Program-made: the position numbers and the translations under genes
The notes under the pieces: model-generated
What the model was told of the DNA's origin: nothing
What the model saw: the letters and a program-made list of their open reading frames with translations, nothing else
Database searches by the model: none
Part shown: positions 1-5,203 of the stretch, piece after piece
Numbering within the stretch: the first letter of the stretch is position 1
How the letters are laid out: every line of letters starts with the position of its first letter
Source of the DNA: Acidimicrobiaceae bacterium
Lineage (GTDB): Bacteria; Actinomycetota; Acidimicrobiia; Acidimicrobiales; Palsa-688
Assembly: GCA_003156795.1 (NCBI GenBank)
Contig: PMHU01000187.1
Location: 1 to 8,837 of the forward strand
Direction: 5' to 3'
Length of the DNA stretch: 8,837 bases

Positions 1-353
1 CGGTCCTTCAGCAGGTAGCCGTAGCCAGCGGAGCCCTCGGCGAGCAGTGAGACGGCGTACTCGGGGTCGTCGTACTGCGAGAGAATGACCACGGCGGTAC
101 CCGGGTGTCTCCTCCTGACTTCCTTGGCCGCGTCGATACCCTCGCGCTGGAAGGTGGGGGGCATGCGGATGTCGGTCACCAGCACGTGGGGCTCGAACGC
201 GTCCGCACCTTTGATCACCTCGTCGTAATCGGCTGCGACTCCTACGACCCGCAAGTCCGAGTGGCCTTCGATGAGAGCCCGCACTCCGGCGCGGACTATC
301 AGGTTGTCGTCGGCAAGGAGTACTTCGATGGTGCCTGCCGCTAACGAAACCAT
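1..353 (-). CDS. NarL/FixJ-type response regulator, N-terminal receiver domain (partial, C-terminus outside window)
   Basis: Reading leftwards from ATG at 353-351 gives 117 codons of a CheY-like receiver domain before the window ends. Visible landmarks: acidic pair D15-D16, phospho-acceptor D61 in VLVTDIRMPP, the switch Ser S92 in VVILSQYDD, and the conserved Lys K116 in the motif YLLKDR, all at normal spacing. The motif GYLLKD and the pattern VRAGVRALIE are typical of the NarL/LuxR class, so a C-terminal LuxR-type DNA-binding domain is expected beyond base 1 but is not seen. An AAAGG ribosome site lies 5 nt upstream of the ATG. By family it would be phosphorylated by a sensor kinase and bind DNA; no kinase gene is in the window. 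It diverges from the cyclic-nucleotide-domain gene across a repeat-rich control region. Confidence 0.9.
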   Translation of the reverse strand, partial: MVSLAAGTIEVLLADDNLIVRAGVRALIEGHSDLRVVGVAADYDEVIKGADAFEPHVLVTDIRMPPTFQREGIDAAKEVRRRHPGTAVVILSQYDDPEYAVSLLAEGSAGYGYLLKD

Positions 354-374
354 GCTGACCTTTATCTCACACCC

Positions 375-462
375 GCACCGGTGCCGACAGGGGGCAAGCA
401 CCCGAAGGTCGGGGTGCTATCCACACCGACTCGGCACGGCCAGCACCCTGGCCTGGTGCTGG
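375..462. promoter_or_regulatory. Inverted-repeat cluster (GCACC/GGTGC core) in a divergent promoter region
   Basis: Three inverted repeats share the core GCACC/GGTGC. The first is the perfect 10-bp palindrome GCACCGGTGC (375-384). The second has 7-bp arms AGCACCC (397-403) and GGGTGCT (412-418). The third has perfect 8-bp arms CCAGCACC (440-447) and GGTGCTGG (455-462) around a 7-base spacer. The cluster is centred between the two divergent starts, with 21 nt between its edge and each start codon (353 and 484). The repetition of one core suggests several binding sites for one dimeric regulator acting on both genes. None has a T-tract, so terminators are unlikely. The binding protein is unknown; the adjacent response regulator is the nearest candidate. 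Confidence 0.5.
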
Positions 463-483
463 ACCAGGCGTGACCATTCAGTT

Positions 484-1512
484 ATGCGCGTACACAGCTC
501 GATCACATCGATCTCCTGGATCCCCTCCGAGGCGATTCAAGGCGGAAGCCGGGTTCCTTTCGACGTCGGTTTTACGCACTACGACGACCCTCCCCCAGAC
601 CGGATCGACGATTTGGCCGAACTGCAAGCGGCCGACCGGTTTCGCTTCGCGAACGTCTTAGAAGGTTGGATCGACGTCGACTCGTCCGGCCGGATCACCG
701 GTCACGGATGCGGTGGAGGTGGGCTCATGGGGTCGACCTCGGTCCGGCTGGCTGGCCTGAGGCACACCTTCCAGGCCGTTGCCCTCCCCGACATCAGGCC
801 CACGGCCGAAGTGGGTGACGGCTGGGTCCGATTCACCCAGACCGCCGGGGGCCGCACGGGACTACCTGCGCCTCGCCGGGTGCGGCGCCGGCCGTTTGTC
901 CAGTGGCAAGCCCCGCTGGTGTGGACGACGCTCTCTATAACCATCCACGCCGACGGCCGCGCCGAAGGAACGCTTGCGGGCGCTAGCCGCTTTCCCAGGC
1001 ACTGGGTCTACGACCACAACGGACAGCTGTCCCAGAAGTCAGGCCTCACCGAGTTCCGCCAATGGTGGCGCCGCTCCTTCGGTCTCCACAGCCCCTGGGG
1101 GGACGAGGACTCTGAAGCACTGGTAACTGCGGTCGAGACCGCGCTCGAGCGGGTGCTCGGTGGCCAGTTGATGCACCGAGGAGGAAAGCCGCGCATCCAC
1201 AGGCACAAGCCCGGGGCGATTCTGGTGTACCAGGGCGACCCTGGAGACGAGGTGTTCCTTGTGCTCGACGGGGTGGTCCGGGCTGAGCGGGACGGGGAGC
1301 GACTGGCCGAGTACGGCCCCGGAGCCCTTCTCGGGGAGCGGGCGTCTCTAGAGGCGGGCAGCCGGACCAGCTCGCTAGTCGCAGTGACCTCATGCCGGGT
1401 GGCGGCGGTGAGAGCGGAAGCGCTGGATCACTCGTCGTTGATGGAGCTTTCCGCCGGGCACCGCCGTGAAGAGCAGTCCGGCACCTGGTGCGAGAATGGA
1501 TCTCCGTGGTGA
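484..1512 (+). CDS. Protein with uncharacterised N-terminal domain and C-terminal cyclic-nucleotide-binding domain
   Basis: 342 residues from ATG 484. This start is chosen because MRVHSSITSISWIPSEA looks like a natural N-terminus and upstream in-frame codons look non-coding. Residues 1 to about 225 form a domain I cannot name (GFTHYDDPPPD near residue 31; TAGGRTGLPAPRRVRR in the middle). Residues about 232-328 match a cNMP-binding beta-roll: PGAILVYQGDPGDEVFLVLDG (243-263) is the first glycine-rich half, and G284-E285 with R294-T295 occupy the places of the phosphate-binding cassette Gly-Glu and Arg. A nucleotide could therefore bind. No helix-turn-helix follows, so this is not a CRP-type DNA-binding factor. 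It is followed after 18 nt by the FAD oxidoreductase, suggesting one transcript. No strong Shine-Dalgarno is visible. The role is unknown; sensing cAMP to control the partner enzyme is inference. Confidence 0.85.
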   Translation: MRVHSSITSISWIPSEAIQGGSRVPFDVGFTHYDDPPPDRIDDLAELQAADRFRFANVLEGWIDVDSSGRITGHGCGGGGLMGSTSVRLAGLRHTFQAVALPDIRPTAEVGDGWVRFTQTAGGRTGLPAPRRVRRRPFVQWQAPLVWTTLSITIHADGRAEGTLAGASRFPRHWVYDHNGQLSQKSGLTEFRQWWRRSFGLHSPWGDEDSEALVTAVETALERVLGGQLMHRGGKPRIHRHKPGAILVYQGDPGDEVFLVLDGVVRAERDGERLAEYGPGALLGERASLEAGSRTSSLVAVTSCRVAAVRAEALDHSSLMELSAGHRREEQSGTWCENGSPW

Positions 1513-1530
1513 TGGCATGATCCTCGACCT

Positions 1531-2958
1531 GTGACCCGAGCCGACGCGGTCGTGGTCGGGTCGGGGCCGAACGGCCTCGCTGCCGCGGTCACGCTGGCCC
1601 GTGCTGGCCTCGCCGTCGAGGTTCACGAGGGAGCCGAGACGCCCGGCGGGGGGTGCCGGACCCAAGCCCTCACCCTTGACGGGTTCCGCCACGACGTCTG
1701 CTCGTCGGTGCACCCGCTCCTGGTGGCATCGCCGTTCTTCCGGGAAAAAGACGGACCGACGCGATCCATTGCCCTCTGCCTCCCCGAGGTCGCACTGGCC
1801 CACCCCTTGGGCGGTTCACGGGCAGCGGCGGTAACCGGCTCAGTCGCCGAGACGGCGGCCGGGATGGGAGACGACGCGGCCACCTACCGTCGGCTCTTCG
1901 GTCCTTTCGCGGCCGGCTCGACGTCGATAGTCGACTTCGCGCTGGCGGCCCCACTGCGATCGATTCCGCGTCGGCCCCTCCTAGTGGCTCGGTTCGGCGC
2001 GGCCGGGTTGCTACCCGCCTCGGTGCTGGCACGGCGCTTCAAGTCCGAAGAGGCCCGGGCGTTGCTCGGCGGCGTGGCGGCTCACTCGATGCTGCCGCTC
2101 AGCACCCCGCTGTCGGGGGGATTCGGCCTGCTGCTGACCACCCTGGCTCACTCCGTTGGATGGCCGGTGGTGGAGGGCGGCAGCGCGCGAATCGTCGAGG
2201 CTCTGGTCGGAGAGATCGAAGGGCTGGGCGGCCGGGTGGTCACCGGCAAATGGGTCCGCTCGCTCGAAGAGCTCCCACCCGCTCGAGCTGTCCTCTTGGA
2301 TGTGACCCCCCGCCAACTGATTGGAATGGCGGGATCCTCCTTGGGCGGCTTCGCTCGGCGGCAGATGGAATGGTTCCGTTACGGACCAGGGGTCTGCAAG
2401 GTGGACTGGGCCCTGTCAGGTCCTGTCCCGTGGTCGGCGGAGGTTTGCCGGCGGACCGCGACCATCCATGTCGGCGGCACGATCGACGAGATAGCACGGA
2501 GCGAGGCGGAGATCGCCGCCGGCCGCCACCCGGACCGGCCTTATTGCATCGTGGTGCAGCCCAGCGTGGTGGATGGCTCCCGGGCCCCCGCCGGAAGCCA
2601 CGTCCTGTGGGCTTATTGCCACACGCCCAATGGGTCGACCGTGGACATGACGGCCCGGATCGAGGCCCAGATCGAACGCTTCGCTCCGGGATTTCGCGAC
2701 CTGGTACTGGCCCGGGTCAGCTCTACGGCAGCCGATTCCGAGCGCCACAACCCGAATTACGTCGGCGGCGACATAGCGTCGGGGGCTGCAACGTTACGCC
2801 AGACTCTGTTCCGTCCGATGCTTCGCTGGAACTCCTACCGGACGGGGATCAAGGGGATCTACCTCTGCGGTGCTTCGACCCCTCCCGGCGGCGGAGTCCA
2901 CGGCATGTGTGGGTACTGGGCCGCCCGCACCGCCCTCAAGGATCTCGGTATGGCCTGA
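1531..2958 (+). CDS. FAD-dependent oxidoreductase, phytoene dehydrogenase-like (NAD(P)/FAD family)
   Basis: 475 residues from GTG 1531. The N-terminus is a Rossmann dinucleotide-binding fold: GSGPNG (10-15), an acidic residue at the end of strand 2 (E33), and the GGGCRT motif (39-44). The C-terminal signature GIYLCGASTPPGGGVHGMCG (442-461) is the second FAD-contacting segment of the phytoene desaturase/PYROXD2-like branch of the amine-oxidase superfamily. Length is slightly short for that group. Members oxidise or desaturate hydrophobic substrates with FAD, but this subgroup's substrate is not established and no carotenoid genes are nearby, so I do not call it a carotenoid enzyme. Probably soluble or membrane-peripheral; no signal peptide is seen. 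It lies 18 nt after the cyclic-nucleotide-domain gene. The GTG overlaps the stop of a five-codon ATG frame (1517-1534), and there is no clear Shine-Dalgarno, so translation may be coupled to the upstream gene. Confidence 0.88.
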   Translation: MTRADAVVVGSGPNGLAAAVTLARAGLAVEVHEGAETPGGGCRTQALTLDGFRHDVCSSVHPLLVASPFFREKDGPTRSIALCLPEVALAHPLGGSRAAAVTGSVAETAAGMGDDAATYRRLFGPFAAGSTSIVDFALAAPLRSIPRRPLLVARFGAAGLLPASVLARRFKSEEARALLGGVAAHSMLPLSTPLSGGFGLLLTTLAHSVGWPVVEGGSARIVEALVGEIEGLGGRVVTGKWVRSLEELPPARAVLLDVTPRQLIGMAGSSLGGFARRQMEWFRYGPGVCKVDWALSGPVPWSAEVCRRTATIHVGGTIDEIARSEAEIAAGRHPDRPYCIVVQPSVVDGSRAPAGSHVLWAYCHTPNGSTVDMTARIEAQIERFAPGFRDLVLARVSSTAADSERHNPNYVGGDIASGAATLRQTLFRPMLRWNSYRTGIKGIYLCGASTPPGGGVHGMCGYWAARTALKDLGMA

Positions 2959-3106
2959 GCCAGTTCTGGCCTGATCGCCGAACGACAGCTCCTCGTCGGG
3001 TTCTCTGGACTTGCGCCGGTCTCTCGAAAGCAACTGAGTGTCGCCGACCGTCACCGCCGCGCAATTCCTAGGCAAATCGTGGGCTCTGTTTGTCGGACTT
3101 GATTCT

Positions 3107-3127
3107 GTCTCCCCCTGCTCAGGAGAC
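3107..3127. terminator. Possible weak bidirectional terminator or stem-loop
   Basis: Perfect 6-bp inverted repeat GTCTCC / GGAGAC with a 9-base loop, about 150 bp past the FAD oxidoreductase stop and about 90 bp past the stop of the convergent SRPBCC gene. Position between convergent genes fits a terminator, but there is no T-run on either side, so an intrinsic terminator is doubtful. The rest of 2959-3215 shows no gene. It does contain GGTGC-TG-GCACC (3186-3197), which repeats the core seen in the left control region. Confidence 0.25.
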
Positions 3128-3215
3128 CGATCCTTGAGGCACGACCCATTCGCATCCCCCGGGGTGTACGCCGATGAGTTGTTCGGGTGCTGGCACCGGC
3201 GGTGACCAGCAAGGC

Positions 3216-3743
3216 TCAGGGGGCAGCATCGGTGGCGTCGATGAGTCGTTGTCCGAGATTCGCGATCGTCCGCTTCCGGATGCCCAAGGTAAGCCGCACG
3301 ATCAGCGGCGTCAGAGAACGCTTTGCTCTCGACCAGTCGGGTGGCAGGGGATCCTTCCGGACCAGGACGATCCGAGTTCCGCCATTCTCCGGGGTGAACG
3401 TGAAGGTATGTCGGTGCGGGTCATCCTCGGGCGTTCCAATCGGCCCACCCGTAGCAGTGAATTCGAACGCTGATGGTCTGTCGTATACCGTCACCTCCAA
3501 CTCTGAAGGCCAATCCTTTCCAGCCTGGTGTCCCACGGCCTGGAATCGGGCACCGACACCGCCTTTAGGGTCATCATGAATTGGGGTGATCTCGACGGGG
3601 TTGGTTGTCCACTCGGAGTGACGGCTGAAGTCTGCGACGTAGTCGAAGCACTTCTCCGGGTCGCATGGGACCCACGTCTGAACCGATGAGTGTGCCGCCT
3701 CCTGGTCGGCCCAGGTGCGGACGTTGACGCTCTTGGCGCTCAC
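3216..3743 (-). CDS. SRPBCC (START/Bet v1-like) family protein
   Basis: 175 residues from GTG at 3743. The frame stays open far upstream, but this GTG is chosen because GAGAGGA sits 4 nt before it and the domain begins soon after. Residues about 18-150 follow the polyketide cyclase/START-like pattern: VPCDPEKCFDYVADFSRHSEW near the N-terminus (first strand and helix), then GARFQAVG, ELEVTVYDRPSAFEF, HTFTFTPENGGTRIVLV, and a basic C-terminal helix (LTLGIRKRTIANLGQRLIDA). These folds bind small hydrophobic ligands in a cavity; the family name does not predict a reaction. No signal peptide, so cytoplasmic. It is the last gene of a leftward set with the VOC protein and the short broken gene, whose stop overlaps this gene's ribosome site; co-transcription is likely. 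Confidence 0.82.
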   Translation of the reverse strand: MSAKSVNVRTWADQEAAHSSVQTWVPCDPEKCFDYVADFSRHSEWTTNPVEITPIHDDPKGGVGARFQAVGHQAGKDWPSELEVTVYDRPSAFEFTATGGPIGTPEDDPHRHTFTFTPENGGTRIVLVRKDPLPPDWSRAKRSLTPLIVRLTLGIRKRTIANLGQRLIDATDAAP

Positions 3744-3753
3744 GATGTCCTCT

Positions 3754-4003
3754 CTAGTTGTCGTCTGTCTGGATGATGAAGGTCCGGGTGCTGCCGGGCG
3801 TGCTTGCGGCCTGACCGCTCTGCCCGACCGCCACACATAGCTGGCTTGTATACGACACGGCATCGAGCCCGGCGGCAGGTATGTAACGGCGCGGGAGCCA
3901 GGTGTCGATGACGACGTCGATCCTGTGGCACTGTTGCAGCCGGCAGCCAGGGCGGCCGCGGCCCACACCAGCGCCCTCAGGGGGCCTTTGCCGGAGAAGG
4001 CAT
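3754..4003 (-). pseudogene. Short lipoprotein-like gene apparently broken by two frameshifts
   Basis: An ATG at 4003-4001 overlaps the VOC gene's stop (TGATG), as in a coupled gene, but meets a stop after eight codons (MPSPAKAP). One extra base in the C-run near 3980 would join it to a second frame, RALVWAAAALAAGC, a signal peptide with a lipobox (LAAGC) and basic residues before the hydrophobic stretch. A second one-base shift near 3920 leads to a third frame, IDVVIDTWLPRRYIPAAGLD... ending TFIIQTDDN with TAG at 3756-3754. About 80% of third positions are G/C in that frame, against clearly fewer in the competing open frame, which also uses AGA codons. Restored, it would encode about 83 residues, anchored outside the membrane. 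Either decayed, or carrying two sequencing indels; alternatively a 70-residue protein starts at GTG 3966. I do not recognise the mature part. Confidence 0.42.
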
Positions 4004-4440
4004 CAAGGTCCCTCCCCTGTTGGGGAGGCGTCGCTGGCGATCCAGTAGGCCACTTCGCATTCCATCCCGTCGGGGTCACGGAAGAACACCGAGCGGATGG
4101 CCCCGAAGTCCTTCACGAGACCTCGTGAGGCCCGAAGAGCCACCAGGCGGTCCCGAACCAGCTCGAGCGTGGCCCGGTCCCGCACGCCAATCGCCAAGTG
4201 ATCTACTGGCCCGCGCTTGCCGATCTCACCCGGAAACATCGGGGCCGCCTCGGGATCCTCGATGGCGTGGATCACCGTGCCGTTGCCCACGGCGAGAAAA
4301 GCGTGACGCAGGCAGGGTGGGTGCTCCATTTTCTGTACCGGGCTAGCGGTCACTTCGAATACCGAATCGTAAAAGGCAGCCAGTCGTTCGAGGTCCGTGG
4401 TGAGGATGGCTACATGGTTGAAGCCCTCCGTGAGCGCCAT
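4003..4440 (-). CDS. VOC-superfamily protein (glyoxalase/bleomycin-resistance/dioxygenase fold)
   Basis: 145 residues from ATG 4440, preceded by a textbook AAAGGAGG (4455-4448) at 7-nt spacing. It has the paired beta-alpha-beta-beta-beta repeats of the vicinal-oxygen-chelate fold: FNHVAILTTDLERLAAFYDSVF opens the first half, VDHLAIGVRD opens the second, and FFRDPDGMECEVAYW is the closing strand motif. Candidate metal ligands sit in the usual places: H9, E61 (VIHAIE), H81 and E129. All four being present favours a metal-dependent enzyme (isomerase, lyase or dioxygenase type) over a binding-only member, but the substrate cannot be told. First gene of the leftward set; its promoter region contains the palindrome shared with the TetR gene, so TetR control is likely. 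Confidence 0.87.
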   Translation of the reverse strand: MALTEGFNHVAILTTDLERLAAFYDSVFEVTASPVQKMEHPPCLRHAFLAVGNGTVIHAIEDPEAAPMFPGEIGKRGPVDHLAIGVRDRATLELVRDRLVALRASRGLVKDFGAIRSVFFRDPDGMECEVAYWIASDASPTGEGP

Positions 4441-4447
4441 ACCATCC

Positions 4448-4455
4448 CCTCCTTT
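4448..4455 (-). promoter_or_regulatory. Strong ribosome-binding site of the VOC gene
   Basis: AAAGGAGG on the minus strand, 7 nt before ATG 4440. It is a perfect anti-16S match and fixes the VOC start. Confidence 0.85.
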
Positions 4456-4462
4456 CAGTTAG

Positions 4463-4479
4463 GTATAGTGTTACTATAC
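4463..4479. promoter_or_regulatory. Perfect palindromic operator between VOC and TetR genes, overlapping promoter elements
   Basis: GTATAGTGTTACTATAC is a perfect inverted repeat with 7-bp arms and a 3-base spacer, AT-rich in a GC-rich region. It ends 4 nt before the TetR ATG (4484) and starts 7 nt above the VOC ribosome site. Its halves resemble -10 boxes: TATACT (4475-4480) or TATAGT (4464-4469) rightwards and TATAGT leftwards, so a bound repressor would cover both promoters. Size, symmetry and position fit a TetR-family operator with autoregulation. A rightward transcript from here would have almost no leader, so the TetR mRNA may be leaderless or nearly so. Confidence 0.8.
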
Positions 4480-4483
4480 TCAA

Positions 4484-5134
4484 ATGGAGGCTCCGGTCAA
4501 GAGGGCATACGACGGCGCCCGACGCCGGGCCGGCTCCGAGGCGACCCAGCGACGGATAGTCGAGGCCGCCACCGAGCTGTTCCTCCGAGACGGCTACGGG
4601 CGGACCTCGGTCGAAGCCATCGCGGAGGCCGCCGGTGTCTCACCGGCCACGATCTACAAGTTGTTCGGGACCAAGGTCGCCATTGCCAAGAGGGTGGGAG
4701 ATGTCGCGGTCGCCGGCGACCACGAGGCGACCTCTCTGGCCCAACGGGACTGGTACCTGACCGCCCTCAACGATCCAGACCCATCTCGGGCCCTGCGCCT
4801 CATCGTCGAGCACGGCGCGGCTTTGCTCGCCCGGATCACTCCGATCATCGAGATGGCCACAGCTGCGGCCCATATCGAACCGGCGTTGGCGGGCTTCGTA
4901 GGAGACGGTGACCAAGGCCGGTGGCGCAACAATCGCCGTTTCATCGAATCGCTCCAATCACGGGGATCTCTTCGACCCGGCCTTACCGTCGAGGACGCCA
5001 CCGACATGATGTGGACGATTCAATCTCCCGCCACGGTGGCAGCCCTCGTGATGGCCCGAGGTTGGTCTCTAGACCGCTATCGAGAGTGGGTCCTCGATCA
5101 GCTCGAGCACGCCATCCTCGCCAAAGGAGGATAG
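4484..5134 (+). CDS. TetR/AcrR-family transcriptional regulator
   Basis: 216 residues from ATG 4484. The N-terminal DNA-binding domain is clear: TQRRIVEAATELFLRDGYGRTSV (21-43), then the helix-turn-helix VEAIAEAAGVSPATIYKLFGTK (43-64). Residues 70-210 form the variable helical ligand and dimer domain, with little to indicate the ligand. The normal length for the family is about 190-220. No Shine-Dalgarno precedes the ATG; the palindrome ends 4 nt before it. It most likely represses itself and the divergent VOC set through that palindrome, and perhaps the downstream aminotransferase by co-transcription. Its 3' end carries a perfect AAAGGAGG (5123-5130), and its TAG stop is in the same frame as the aminotransferase. 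By family it is a repressor released by a small molecule, possibly a substrate of the neighbouring enzymes. Confidence 0.9.
   Translation: MEAPVKRAYDGARRRAGSEATQRRIVEAATELFLRDGYGRTSVEAIAEAAGVSPATIYKLFGTKVAIAKRVGDVAVAGDHEATSLAQRDWYLTALNDPDPSRALRLIVEHGAALLARITPIIEMATAAAHIEPALAGFVGDGDQGRWRNNRRFIESLQSRGSLRPGLTVEDATDMMWTIQSPATVAALVMARGWSLDRYREWVLDQLEHAILAKGG
5123..5130 (+). promoter_or_regulatory. Perfect Shine-Dalgarno without an obvious in-frame start
   Basis: AAAGGAGG just before the TetR stop. At 8-nt spacing lies TTG 5139, which opens a 22-codon frame ending in TGA 5205-5207; that stop overlaps GTG 5204 of the aminotransferase. At 7-nt spacing lies GTT 5138, which is in the aminotransferase frame but is not a normal start codon. 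See the aminotransferase entry. Confidence 0.6.
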
Positions 5135-5203
5135 GCAGTTGCTGACGAGACCGTCGGGGCCGGCTCAGAGACAAACTTGCAGGCCCACGGGTACGATCGG
5201 GCT

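Noticed and set aside
271..483. Upstream in-frame extension of the cyclic-nucleotide-domain protein
   Set aside because: It overlaps the divergent response-regulator start and the repeat cluster, and its translation is low-complexity Arg/Thr/Ser-rich and unlike a protein N-terminus.
1531..2958. Carotenoid biosynthesis gene (crtI-type) assignment
   Set aside because: Only superfamily-level motifs are present, and no phytoene synthase or other carotenoid gene is in the window.
2160..3071. 303-codon rightward open frame overlapping the FAD oxidoreductase
   Set aside because: It is a shadow frame in GC-rich DNA: Arg/Gly/Pro-rich translation with no motifs, over a gene with clear FAD signatures.
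3156..3165. CCCCGGGG palindrome in the convergent gap
   Set aside because: Short self-complementary G/C strings are expected by chance in DNA this GC-rich.
3744..4079. N-terminal extension fusing a lipobox signal to the SRPBCC protein
   Set aside because: The frame is open, but its codon use after about 3920 is poor (AGA, low GC3), a good ribosome site precedes GTG 3743, and SRPBCC proteins of this type are normally cytoplasmic.
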